Origin: Fischerella muscicola SAG 1427-1 = PCC 73103
Lineage (GTDB): Bacteria; Cyanobacteriota; Cyanobacteriia; Cyanobacteriales; Nostocaceae
Length of the DNA stretch: 64,000 bases
Assembly: GCF_000317245.1 (NCBI RefSeq)
Contig: NZ_AJLJ01000205.1
Location: forward strand, 36,433 to 100,432
Direction: 5' to 3'
Positions 26,245-35,419 of the stretch are shown one piece after another (within the stretch, counting starts at the first letter, position 1; each line of letters begins with the position of its first letter). A program made the position numbers and the translations under genes. The notes under the pieces were generated by a model. It did not search any database. It was not told the DNA's origin and saw nothing but the letters and a program-made list of their open reading frames with translations.

Positions 26245-27417
26245 TTATATGAGCCACCCCTTCAACCGCTTGGCGATGTGGGGACGCCGCAATTTCCGCA
26301 TGGCTTTACTTTGGATTTGTCGCACTCGTTCGCGAGATAGGTTAAACATGTTACCAACTTCTTCCAGAGTACAGGGTTCGCTGGTAGTTAACCCATAACG
26401 TAAGGAAATCACGTCTTTTTCTCGTGGTGTGAGTACGTCGCCTAACACTTCCCAAATCTCCTGACGCATCATGCTTTCATTCATTTTTGCTTCTGGAGAT
26501 TGGTTGTCTTCATCTTCTAATAAATCCATTAATTCCGTGTCTTCTTCTTTACCGACACGGTGATTTAAAGATAATGCTTGACGTCGCAATTGTTGGAGTT
26601 GACGTAATTGTTGGGGCGGAATTTCTAATGCTTCCGCCATTTCAATTTCGTTGGGATTACGCCCTAGTCTTTGTTTAAGTTCTCGCTGGGCTTTCTTGAG
26701 TTTGTTTAGTTTTTCGACTATATGAATTGGTAAACGGATAGTACGAGCATCGTTAGCGATAGCTCGTGTGATTGCTTGTCTAATCCACCAATAAGCATAT
26801 GTAGAAAATTTATATCCTTTATCCGGATCAAATTTTTCTGTCGCCCGATTTAAGCCCATTGCGCCTTCTTGAATTAAATCCAAAAAAGGTACGCCACGAT
26901 TTAAATATCGTTTAGCAATTGATACAACAAGACGTAGGTTGGAGCGAATCATTTTGCGTTTCGCTACCCTACCTTGATACAAACGATTTTCTAACTGCTT
27001 TTCTGTTATTTGTAGATGTGCTGCTATGTTTGATTTGTTAGGTTGATGCCCTAGTTCTTCTTTTAATGCAGCTTGGATTTCGTTAAATTCTTCTAAAAAC
27101 CGCACTCGCCGCGCCAATTCAACCTCTTCATCAGGTTTGAGTAATGGATAACGCGCCATTTCTTTAAAAAACGCGCCCACAGCATCATCGTACTCGGTTT
27201 TATTATATCCAGAAGGACGCGCTGCTGCCATTTCATCTACATTACGTCCATCTTCTATTTCCAGATTTTCTGCAATTGGGGATTCTTCATCTGCCACTGC
27301 GTTTAAAACTTCCAGAATTTGTTCTTCATTAACGGCAGCATTTTCTATCATTTCCATTGTTCCCAATTCAGCAATATTCATAGCTTCTGTTAGGGATTGT
27401 TGCTTGGTTTGATACAT
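26245..27417 (-). CDS. RNA polymerase sigma-70 factor, group-2 type
   Basis: 390 residues. Region 1.2 begins DDAVGAFFKEMARYPLLKPD; region 2 contains RLVVSIAKRYLNRGVPFLDL and FSTYAYWWIRQAITRAI; region 3 has RLPIHIVEKLNKLKKAQREL; region 4 ends with the HTH SRERVRQIQSKAMRKLRR. It directs polymerase to promoters of the vegetative -10/-35 type. The short acidic N-terminal region and the lack of the primary sigma's longer spacer suggest a group-2 (SigB/C/D/E-like) factor; I cannot name which. Monocistronic by context, with an 824-base leader region upstream. Confidence 0.93.
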   Translation of the reverse strand: MYQTKQQSLTEAMNIAELGTMEMIENAAVNEEQILEVLNAVADEESPIAENLEIEDGRNVDEMAAARPSGYNKTEYDDAVGAFFKEMARYPLLKPDEEVELARRVRFLEEFNEIQAALKEELGHQPNKSNIAAHLQITEKQLENRLYQGRVAKRKMIRSNLRLVVSIAKRYLNRGVPFLDLIQEGAMGLNRATEKFDPDKGYKFSTYAYWWIRQAITRAIANDARTIRLPIHIVEKLNKLKKAQRELKQRLGRNPNEIEMAEALEIPPQQLRQLQQLRRQALSLNHRVGKEEDTELMDLLEDEDNQSPEAKMNESMMRQEIWEVLGDVLTPREKDVISLRYGLTTSEPCTLEEVGNMFNLSRERVRQIQSKAMRKLRRPHIAKRLKGWLI

Positions 27418-28241
27418 AACTTAGTGACAGCTGCTTTAAGATGCTTCATTAATTTTTATAAGTGACAAATGCACCTGTTTTTTAGCAAAAAACTTTTCGC
27501 TAATTTAAGACGATTCAGAATAAGAGTCTTTGCCCATGATTACCTATGTTTACTAAGGATAGCAAGAGGGAAAGACCACTATTTATTTTCGCTATTGGTT
27601 ACAATCAGATACATTCTTACATATATTTTTGCTGTTCGCATTGACGCGTGCATTACTACTGCGACTATTCATGGGTTCCTCATTTTTTTCTTATTTACAA
27701 ACTATGTCAAAGACTCTCAATCAAAATTGCTCAAACTTAACAAATATAAAACTTACTCTTAAAGATTAGTTGATTATGAAAACTTCATGTATTTTTCTAA
27801 TATATCTAAATTTTTATGCCTTGTTATTCTTTAAACATCCTTCAATCTCATCAATAGGTCTAGTAGATTTCTGGTAATTTTGCCCAGCGAAAGGTATGGC
27901 AACCCATTGCCTAGTTAGAAGCATCTCATATACTGAGAGTATTTAATATCTATCAATAGGGAGAAAAGCACTCTTGCCTATTCACCATAGAGAGAAAAAT
28001 CAACCTGAAAAGATGCAAGAGATTAATTTTGTCTGGTCTGTTTTCAAGAGGTATTACCGCATATAGATAAAATTCATTCCTTAGCTGGAATTACATAAAA
28101 GGAAACTTATCAAGTATTATGTCTGATGACAGTATTGCGAATTACATTTTTATTGACATTTAGATAGACAGTTCCTCTGATGAGGAAGGACTATTTTCAG
28201 CAACTAGGAGAGATAAATATATATCTATAAATTGAGGAACC
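27418..28241. other. Long divergent intergenic region
   Basis: 824 bases between the divergent sigma factor and priA genes, AT-rich. An open frame at 27469-27762 is hydrophobic and basic, has no ribosome-binding site and no recognisable content, so it was not called. A long 5' leader or a small RNA is possible but I see no defining structure. GAGG lies four bases before the priA ATG. Confidence 0.45.
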
Positions 28242-30827
28242 ATGTATATAAATGATGTAAATTTACCTCCTTTGGTCGTAGCTCAATCAGGGCAGTCTTA
28301 TGAGGTGGGAATAAATAAAAATCAATGGGTTGAAGTGCTAGTTGACTGTCCGGGAATTATTAAAGAAGATGGAACAGCACAACAAGAGGAACAAAAAGAA
28401 GAAAAACTCTATACCTATCGATTACCACCAGGGTTAGAAGTAAAACCAGGAGATATTTTAAGTGTGCCATTTGGTAGACAACAGGTAGGAGGAATAGCTA
28501 TTCGTTTGTTAGCACAGCCTCCAGCTAACGTGATCGCTGAAAATATCAGAGATGTTGAAGATGTAATTCACTCAAAATTTTTTCAACAAAGCTACTGGTA
28601 CTTATTAGAAAGAGTTGCGGACTATTATTACACTCCTTTTATTCAAGTGATTCGCACAGCCCTACCACCAGGTTTGTTGGGGCGATCGCATTCTCGTCTG
28701 CGGCTCAAAAGAGAAAATATTCCCCAGGGTGCAGATGAATTTCTCAGTTTGCCAGCCCGTGAACTCCTCAAAATTCTGCAATCTCAGGCTGAGGGCGACT
28801 ATAGCTTTAAATTCTTAAGACGCCAAATCAAAGGTTTTGACAGGGCAAAAAAGCAATTAATCCAACGCAGTTGGGTAGAAACCTACATAGAATTGCCTAG
28901 ATACTCTAAACCTCAGACTAAACCCATCATCACACTGACAGTCAGTGTACCCCCGATTGACCTCAGCAAGCGCCAACGAGAAATATTAGAAGTGTTAAGG
29001 CGTCATGGTGGAGAATTATGGCTAAATGAATTTTTACAAATTTGTAATACAACTACCCCGACTTTAAAAAAATTAGAAGATCAAGGTTGTATTGTCATTC
29101 AACAAAGGGAAATATTACGCAGCGAAAACGGCCCCAAAGTCGCAGCAGATCAACCAAAATCTTTAAATACAGCTCAATTCCAGGCATTGTCTACCATCAA
29201 AGAAATAAAAGGATATGCAATACTTCTCTTGCATGGAGTGACTGGTTCCGGAAAAACTGAAGTTTATTTGCAAGCGATCGCCCCTTTACTCGCCCAAGGT
29301 AAATCCGCTCTCGTCTTAGTACCGGAAATTGGGTTGACACCCCAGCTAACTGATCGTTTCCGCGCCCGGTTTGGTAACAAAATTAACGTCTATCACAGCG
29401 CCCTCTCCGTCGGCGAACGTTACGACACCTGGCGACAAATGCTCACAGGTGAACCTCAAGTAGTAATTGGAACACGCAGCGCTGTTTTTGCTCCCTTACC
29501 TAACTTGGGTTTGATCATATTAGACGAAGAACACGACAACAGTTTTAAACAAGATTCTCCCATCCCCACCTATCACGCCCGCACCGTAGCCCAATGGCGC
29601 GCAGAATTAGAAAATTGTCCCCTAGTTTTAGGTTCCGCGACGCCATCTTTGGAAAGTTGGGTGAGAGTTAGGGAACAGGGACATGGAGGACAAGGAGGAC
29701 AAGGAGGCAATTTTTCTCTCAATACCCAATCCCCGCTCCCCTCTCACTACCTCTCCCTTCCAGAACGTATCCACTCGCGTCCTTTACCAAGTGTGGAAAT
29801 TGTGGATATGCGACAAGAGTTGCAGCAGGGAAATCGTTCGATCTTTAGTAGATCTCTACAGGATGCTTTGCAACAATTAAAACAACGAAATCAACAAGGA
29901 ATTTTATTTATCCATCGCCGGGGACATAGTACTTTTGTGTCTTGTCGCAATTGTGGATATGTGTTGGAATGTCCTCATTGTGATGTGTCGCTGTCGTATC
30001 ATCAGACTGAGGTAGAAGGGCCACAAATTTTACGGTGTCATTACTGTAATTATGCGCGATCGCATCCCAAAAATTGCCCCGAATGCAGTTCACCTTACTT
30101 AAAATTCTTTGGTAGTGGGACACAACGAGTCGCCCAGGAATTAACAAAGCAATTTCCTGAATTACGTTTTATCCGTTTTGATAGCGACACCACCCGCACC
30201 AAAGGCGCCCATCGTACCTTAATCACCCAATTTGCTAACGGCGAAGCTGATTTATTAATCGGTACGCAAATGCTCACCAAAGGATTAGATTTACCACAGG
30301 TGACGCTTGTAGGAGTTGTCGCCGCCGATGGATTACTATATTTATCTGATTATCGCGCTAGCGAACGAGCATTTCAAACCTTGGCTCAGGTGGCTGGACG
30401 GGCTGGTAGAGGTGAAGAACCGGGTAGGGTAATTGTGCAAACTTATACACCAGAACATCCAGTTATCGAGACGGTGCAAAATCATGATTACCAATCTTTC
30501 ACCAATACAGAATTAGAACAACGGCAAGCACTGAATTACCCTCCCTATGGCAGGTTAATTTTATTACGTCTCAGCAGTCTTGATCCGATTCAAGTCCAAA
30601 ATGCTGCCCAGGTAATAGCAGCTGCATTACCACAACAAGAAGGTTTAGATATCTTGGGGCCAGCACCAGCTAATATTTTACGAGTAGCAAATCGTTATCG
30701 CTGGCAAATATTAATCAAGTTTGCCCCTGATGCATTGCCACAGTTACCAGATTGGGAACAAGTGCGTCAACTTTGTCCGACGTCTGTCAGTTTAACAATA
30801 GATATAGACCCCATAAATATGATGTGA
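28242..30827 (+). CDS. priA: Primosomal protein N' (replication restart helicase)
   Basis: 861 residues. A DEAH-type 3'-5' helicase that rebuilds replication forks. Order: N-terminal DNA-binding domain (LEVKPGDILSVPFGRQQVGG), winged helix, helicase motor with P-loop GVTGSGKTEVYLQ (about residue 335), LIILDEEHDNSFKQ, a zinc-binding insert with paired cysteines (CRNCGYVLECPHCDVS; CHYCNY; CPECSS), and the VAGRAGRG motif. Oddity: after LGSATPSLESWVRVREQG comes about 20-30 extra residues (HGGQGGQGGNFSLNTQSPLP) coded by a GGAGGACAA repeat, an in-frame insertion of intergenic-type repeat DNA. It may be tolerated because it falls in a surface loop. Confidence 0.95.
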   Translation: MYINDVNLPPLVVAQSGQSYEVGINKNQWVEVLVDCPGIIKEDGTAQQEEQKEEKLYTYRLPPGLEVKPGDILSVPFGRQQVGGIAIRLLAQPPANVIAENIRDVEDVIHSKFFQQSYWYLLERVADYYYTPFIQVIRTALPPGLLGRSHSRLRLKRENIPQGADEFLSLPARELLKILQSQAEGDYSFKFLRRQIKGFDRAKKQLIQRSWVETYIELPRYSKPQTKPIITLTVSVPPIDLSKRQREILEVLRRHGGELWLNEFLQICNTTTPTLKKLEDQGCIVIQQREILRSENGPKVAADQPKSLNTAQFQALSTIKEIKGYAILLLHGVTGSGKTEVYLQAIAPLLAQGKSALVLVPEIGLTPQLTDRFRARFGNKINVYHSALSVGERYDTWRQMLTGEPQVVIGTRSAVFAPLPNLGLIILDEEHDNSFKQDSPIPTYHARTVAQWRAELENCPLVLGSATPSLESWVRVREQGHGGQGGQGGNFSLNTQSPLPSHYLSLPERIHSRPLPSVEIVDMRQELQQGNRSIFSRSLQDALQQLKQRNQQGILFIHRRGHSTFVSCRNCGYVLECPHCDVSLSYHQTEVEGPQILRCHYCNYARSHPKNCPECSSPYLKFFGSGTQRVAQELTKQFPELRFIRFDSDTTRTKGAHRTLITQFANGEADLLIGTQMLTKGLDLPQVTLVGVVAADGLLYLSDYRASERAFQTLAQVAGRAGRGEEPGRVIVQTYTPEHPVIETVQNHDYQSFTNTELEQRQALNYPPYGRLILLRLSSLDPIQVQNAAQVIAAALPQQEGLDILGPAPANILRVANRYRWQILIKFAPDALPQLPDWEQVRQLCPTSVSLTIDIDPINMM
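29676..29735 (+). repeat. Repeat insertion inside priA
   Basis: GGAACAGGGACAT followed by GGAGGACAA twice and GGAGG, the same 9-base unit as at 55124-55159 in an intergenic array. It is in frame and adds a Gly/Gln-rich loop to PriA. Confidence 0.8.
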
Positions 30828-30906
30828 ACTATCCCGCCTTGGGACACTGAGACAATATAGTTTATTTACCGATAAATAATACGTAATTCACTCAAATAAC
30901 CCTATT

Positions 30907-31650
30907 ATGGCGAAGAAACTTACCGAGAAAGTAGCATTAGTTACTGGCGGCTCACGTGGTATAGGAGCAGCGATCGCCAAACGTCTCGCGGATGATGGCG
31001 CTGCTGTCGCCCTCACTTATACCAGTTCTCCACAAAAAGCTGATGAGGTGGTGCGCGTTATCGAAGCAGCAGGTGGTCGAGCTTTGGCTATACGCGCCGA
31101 TAGTACCGATGTTGAAGCAGTGAAAAACGCCGTTGCTGAGACAGTAAAAACCTTTGGTCGTCTTGACATCCTTGTTAACAACGCGGGGACGGCTATTATG
31201 GCTCCAATCGACCAGTTCTCCCTAGATGATTTTGATCGGCTTGTTGCAATTAACGTCAAGGGCGTTTTTGTAGCAACTCAAGAGGCTATTCGTCACATGG
31301 GCAAGGGCGGACGGATTATCATGATTGGCAGCGTCAACAGTGATATCGTCCCGATTGCCGGTGTCTCGGTCTACGCTTTGACTAAAGGTGCGATCGCTAG
31401 TTTTACACGCGGTTTGGCTCGCGACCTTGGTCCTCGTGGTATCACAGTTAACAACGTCCAACCCGGCCCAGTGGACACCGACTTGAACCCAGCAGACGGT
31501 TCCTTTGCTGAAGGAGCAAAAGGGATAATCGCCTTGGGACGCTACGGTCAAAGCGACGAGGTCGCCAGTTTTGTCTCCTATCTCGCCAGTCCCGAAGCCA
31601 GTTTCATTACTGGCGCGAACCTCAAGATTGATGGCGGTTTCGCAGCCTAA
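30907..31650 (+). CDS. SDR-family oxidoreductase (3-oxoacyl-ACP reductase-like)
   Basis: 247 residues of a classical short-chain dehydrogenase: cofactor loop VTGGSRGIGAAIA (residues 12-24), NNAG at 91-94, catalytic Ser142, Tyr156 and Lys160 (SVYALTKGAIASF), then GITVNNVQPGPVDTD and the C-terminal ITGANLKIDGGFA. Length and motifs match FabG-like reductases acting with NADPH. Because fabG is usually in a fatty-acid cluster, this is more likely a stand-alone SDR of unknown substrate. Its GC content is above that of its neighbours (31 of 60 in one sampled line), although it carries two HIP1 octamers, consistent with an older acquisition. Confidence 0.9.
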   Translation: MAKKLTEKVALVTGGSRGIGAAIAKRLADDGAAVALTYTSSPQKADEVVRVIEAAGGRALAIRADSTDVEAVKNAVAETVKTFGRLDILVNNAGTAIMAPIDQFSLDDFDRLVAINVKGVFVATQEAIRHMGKGGRIIMIGSVNSDIVPIAGVSVYALTKGAIASFTRGLARDLGPRGITVNNVQPGPVDTDLNPADGSFAEGAKGIIALGRYGQSDEVASFVSYLASPEASFITGANLKIDGGFAA

Positions 31651-31660
31651 TGCAAAATCC

Positions 31661-31717
31661 TGTAGAGACGTGCCTTAGCAAAGCCATGCGCTACAGCGCT
31701 ATTGGCACGTCTCTACA
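31661..31717. terminator. Inverted repeat after the SDR gene
   Basis: TGTAGAGACGTGCC at 31661-31674 pairs perfectly with GGCACGTCTCTACA at 31704-31717. It can serve as a terminator hairpin for the SDR gene and, by its GTAGAGACG arm, belongs to a family of small palindromes found elsewhere in the window (26125, 42081, 44138, 44188, 57166). Confidence 0.6.
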
Positions 31718-31760
31718 TATTCAAAATGATGACGAAAAATTCTTAACCGAACCGTATTGA

Positions 31761-33320
31761 TCAATTTGAAATATTTTGCTTTTTAGTGTCAGAATCAGAA
31801 TGAACTGGAGAAGATTTTGGTGCTAAAGTCATCAGGGAAATTAAGGTTAAATTCATCAATTCTATATAAGCTTCAATGTCAACTTGATCTGACAACAACA
31901 TATCTCGATATTGTTGCTTAAGTTGCTTCAGCTTTTGTGATGCTGCTTCTGGATCGGTTTGTAAACTTGCTTGCCATTCATCTAATAATAACAGCGTATC
32001 CATAACAAACTTTTTGCGCTGATTTTCTATCAAGGTACGACACTGATCAGCAAAAGTTTGGGTTTTGTGGCGCAGTTGTTCGTAGACTTCTGTTGACACT
32101 AGACCCTCAATAAATGTGAGCCGATTTTCCTGACTTAAGTCTTCGATACTTTCCAATGCTTGCTGAGGATGATCTGGTAACAGTGACTTAAGTTCAATAA
32201 TTCGGTTATTGGTTGTCGTCACAATTTTCTTGGATTTTTGTCTATGCCACTGTCGCAACAATAACCCTAACACGCTAGTTGTTCCCAAAATGAAAAATCC
32301 AGCCTGTAAGTCGTTGTTGTTTTCCCAGTAACGAAGAATCACAGTCCGAGGATCACCCTGATCAAATACCGCCTCTGCTGCTGGATGAATATAGAAAAGC
32401 TCTTTTCGCATTAATTCTTCTGCTTTTGAGCTTTGTAGTTCTGGGTAGAATAGAGAATAAGTACGAGCTGTAGAAAGAATCGACCAAGTAACTAACCCGA
32501 CTATTTGCCGATTCATGTTAGGACGAGTGATTAAAACGGTTGCAGTTGAAAGAGTTGGTAATTTTCGATTGGGAATTGGTGGACGCGACGCATAAGTGCC
32601 AACAGGTAGAATTGCACTTTCGTAGGAACTGGGATCTAACACTGTTAAGTTGTTTACTAATGCAGTTCGTATAGGAAGTAAGCTCATATCGGAGTTTTTC
32701 ACAAATATTTGCCTCAGCTTTTCATTTGCACCCAAACTTCCCACATAAATAATTGCATCTAGTTGTCGAGATTTTAGTTTCTTGAATGCTTCGTCAAAAT
32801 TAGAATTATCCTCTTGAATTTTCAGCTTATCTGCTTGGATAATTTGCCTAGCTGTAAAAAGAATTCCACTACCAGGAGTACCAACAGCAACTCGCTTTCC
32901 TTGAAGATCGTCGAATGTTTTAATCCGAGAATTTTTCCGAACAATAATGTGAACATACTCTTTTGCCAAAATCGCCACTGCTTTGACTTTTCCTGCTCGC
33001 ATAGCTTCGTTGGCGACATCCAACTGGGCTATTGCAAAATCGACCTGATGATTTAGCAATCGTTGGATGTTTTCTTGGGAACCTTGAGATTCAAAATTCC
33101 GAACAGAAAGTTCGACAGTTGTGTTGGTAGAGTAGTTAATTTGTTGACCTAAGCGATGGTAGTAACTACCGACAGTACCACTGGAGAGAGTCACGCTATT
33201 TGGTATTTGACTACAACCGCCCAAAACTGATAATAGAACTCCTCCTGCTAAACCACTAAATAGAAGGAAAATATTTTGCAGTTGGTAGATGAACCTAAGA
33301 CACTTGTATGGAAATTTCAC
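31761..33320 (-). CDS. TAXI-family (TRAP-type) solute-binding protein, membrane-tethered
   Basis: 519 residues. The N-terminus has a hydrophobic segment ending in a lipobox-like LLSVLGGCS, so it may be a lipoprotein. Residues about 45-330 match TAXI-type receptors: TLSSGTVGSYYHRLGQQINY, VDFAIAQLDVANEAMRAGKV, GKRVAVGTPGSGILFTARQI. A second membrane segment (AGFFILGTTSVLGLLL) is followed by a charged, helical cytoplasmic tail of about 150 residues ending before 31761. Ordinary TAXI proteins lack this tail, and no TRAP permease gene is adjacent, so a sensory role is possible. Ligand unknown. Confidence 0.85.
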   Translation of the reverse strand: MKFPYKCLRFIYQLQNIFLLFSGLAGGVLLSVLGGCSQIPNSVTLSSGTVGSYYHRLGQQINYSTNTTVELSVRNFESQGSQENIQRLLNHQVDFAIAQLDVANEAMRAGKVKAVAILAKEYVHIIVRKNSRIKTFDDLQGKRVAVGTPGSGILFTARQIIQADKLKIQEDNSNFDEAFKKLKSRQLDAIIYVGSLGANEKLRQIFVKNSDMSLLPIRTALVNNLTVLDPSSYESAILPVGTYASRPPIPNRKLPTLSTATVLITRPNMNRQIVGLVTWSILSTARTYSLFYPELQSSKAEELMRKELFYIHPAAEAVFDQGDPRTVILRYWENNNDLQAGFFILGTTSVLGLLLRQWHRQKSKKIVTTTNNRIIELKSLLPDHPQQALESIEDLSQENRLTFIEGLVSTEVYEQLRHKTQTFADQCRTLIENQRKKFVMDTLLLLDEWQASLQTDPEAASQKLKQLKQQYRDMLLSDQVDIEAYIELMNLTLISLMTLAPKSSPVHSDSDTKKQNISN

Positions 33321-33530
33321 TAATTTATTTGCCCACTTTCGCCTGCCGGATGGTGCGATCGCTTGATTTTTAAGGCAATCGCCACAAATTTAAGCTTTTC
33401 TTGATAAATGCTCTCTAAATATTGTTACATAGGTGGCGATCGCTATTTTTGCGCGTATGTGCTTGAAAATTAGGGATTGGGGAATCCTACTTCAACTACC
33501 ATCTCAAACAGGTGCGGGGATTGTAAAATG

Positions 33531-33547
33531 TAAGTCTTCAAGACTTA
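33531..33547. promoter_or_regulatory. Short palindrome in the kdpA leader
   Basis: TAAGTCTT-C-AAGACTTA, 75 bases upstream of the kdpA ATG. Eight-base perfect arms around a single base make it a plausible operator for a dimeric regulator of the kdp operon. No kdpE gene is in the window. Confidence 0.4.
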
Positions 33548-33621
33548 GAAGTGATCAAGTGTTATGAATAATTAGCTTTCTATTAGTAAAGCCAGACCAA
33601 CTATAATCCAGCATTACATAC

Positions 33622-35307
33622 ATGACACAGGGTTTTCTGCAAATAGGCTTAACGCTTTGTATTTTAATAGTGATCACTCCGTTTTTCGGAAGATACATAG
33701 CTCGTGTCTTCCTGGGTGAAACAACTGTGTTTGACTCCGTTTTGAACCCGGTTGAGCGGATTATTTATATACTGGGGGGTGTACGTAGCAAACAAAACAT
33801 GACAGGTGGACAGTACATCCGCGCGGTGCTGTTCAGCAATTTGATTATGGGTGTTGCTGTATACTTGATTTTAAATTTTCAGGGAACTTTGCCGTTGAAT
33901 CCCATGAACTTGAAAGCACTGCGCTGGGATTTAGCACTACACACGACAATTTCATTTTTGACGAATACCGACCAGCAACACTACATCCCTGAGACAACTT
34001 TAAGTTACTTTAGTCAAACAGCAGCTAATGGTTTTTTGATGTTTACTTCGGCTGCAACTGGGTTGGCTGTAGGTATTGCTTTTATTCGAGGGTTGACAGG
34101 TAGACCACTGGGGAATTTTTACGTAGATCTCGTTCGTGCTATTACACGAATATTGTTACCAATATCTTTGATTGGTGCGATCGCTTTAATTATCTCAGGC
34201 ACACCACAAACATTACTGCCAACTCAGGCTGTCACTACCCTGGAAGGCTTTAGTCAGTATATAGCTAGAGGCCCAGTGGCTTCTTTTGAAATGATTAAAC
34301 TATTGGGTGAAAACGGTGGTGGTTTTTTTGCTGCTAACTCTGCTCATCCATTTGAAAATCCCAACGGTGCTTCTAATTTAATAGAAATGCTGGCCATGCT
34401 ATCTATCCCGATGGCTTTAATTTACACCTATGGATTGTTTGCTAACAACATTAAACAAGCTTGGTTGCTGTTTTGGATGGTGTTTGCAATTTTTGTAGTT
34501 TTGGTATGTGTAACAGCTACTAGCGAATATCAGGGCAATTCTTTGATCAACGGCACCTTGGGATATGAAATACCAAATCTCGAAGGAAAAGAAGTCCGCT
34601 TTGGTTCAATACTTACCGCATTTTGGGCGATCGCTACCACAAGTACCATGACTGGTGCTGTCAATGGGATGCATGATTCTCTCATGCCCACGGGAGGCTT
34701 TGCCACTCTATTAAATATGTTCTTACAAATTATTTGGGGTGGTCAGGGAACAGGAACCGCTTATCTATTTATTTATTTAATTTTGACTGTCTTCTTAACA
34801 GGGTTGATGGTGGGACGCACACCAGAGTTTTTGGGACGAAAAATTGAGAAGCGAGAAATTGTCCTCGCCAGCGTAGTTTTATTAATTCACCCAATTGCAG
34901 TTTTAATTCCAAGTGCAATTACTTTATACTTTCCAGAAACATTAGCTGGGATTAGCAATCCTAGTTTTCATGGTGTCTCCCAAGTTGTTTATGAGTACAC
35001 CTCCGCCAGCGCCAATAATGGATCTGGCTTTGAAGGTTTGGCAGATAACACCATGTGGTGGAATCTGAGTACCATTTTCAGCTTAGTGTTGGGGCGCTAC
35101 GTTCCCATTATTGCTATTGTGCTGTTAGCCGATAGCATGACTCGCAAACAACCAGTACCAGCAACACCAGGTACTTTAAGAACCGATACTCTGCTATTTA
35201 CCAGTGTTACCGCCGGAGTAATTTTAATTTTAGGAGTACTAACCTTCTTCCCAGTTCTAGCGTTAGGCCCCATCGCCGAAGGATTTAAAATCGCCTCTGG
35301 TAGGTAG
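33622..35307 (+). CDS. kdpA: K+-transporting ATPase subunit A
   Basis: 561 residues, polytopic. KdpA is the channel-like subunit that selects K+ in the high-affinity KdpFABC pump. Seen: the four pseudo-repeated filter regions, e.g. [46 protein letters not shown] and [14 protein letters not shown]. The ATG at 33622 gives the usual N-terminus. No kdpF frame is visible upstream (an ATG at about 33564 reads only three codons). First gene of a four-gene operon. Confidence 0.97.
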   Translation: MTQGFLQIGLTLCILIVITPFFGRYIARVFLGETTVFDSVLNPVERIIYILGGVRSKQNMTGGQYIRAVLFSNLIMGVAVYLILNFQGTLPLNPMNLKALRWDLALHTTISFLTNTDQQHYIPETTLSYFSQTAANGFLMFTSAATGLAVGIAFIRGLTGRPLGNFYVDLVRAITRILLPISLIGAIALIISGTPQTLLPTQAVTTLEGFSQYIARGPVASFEMIKLLGENGGGFFAANSAHPFENPNGASNLIEMLAMLSIPMALIYTYGLFANNIKQAWLLFWMVFAIFVVLVCVTATSEYQGNSLINGTLGYEIPNLEGKEVRFGSILTAFWAIATTSTMTGAVNGMHDSLMPTGGFATLLNMFLQIIWGGQGTGTAYLFIYLILTVFLTGLMVGRTPEFLGRKIEKREIVLASVVLLIHPIAVLIPSAITLYFPETLAGISNPSFHGVSQVVYEYTSASANNGSGFEGLADNTMWWNLSTIFSLVLGRYVPIIAIVLLADSMTRKQPVPATPGTLRTDTLLFTSVTAGVILILGVLTFFPVLALGPIAEGFKIASGR

Positions 35308-35324
35308 GGGATCGGGGACAAAAC

Positions 35325-35419
35325 AAGTCAAAAGTCAAAATTCAAAAGTCAAAAGTCAAAAGTCAAAATTAAGAACTTTTGATTTTTGCCCAATGCCCAA
35401 TGCCCAATGCCCAATATCC
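35325..35419 (+). repeat. Two heptamer arrays between kdpA and kdpB
   Basis: CAAAAGT units (35325-35371) followed by CAATGCC units (about 35391-35413). The second array supplies an in-frame ATG nine codons ahead of the true-looking kdpB start, so an automatic caller may extend KdpB with repeat-derived residues. Confidence 0.85.

Noticed and set aside
27469..27762. 97-codon plus-strand ORF between the sigma factor and priA genes
   Set aside because: No start signal, hydrophobic/basic low-information sequence, lies in a leader region.
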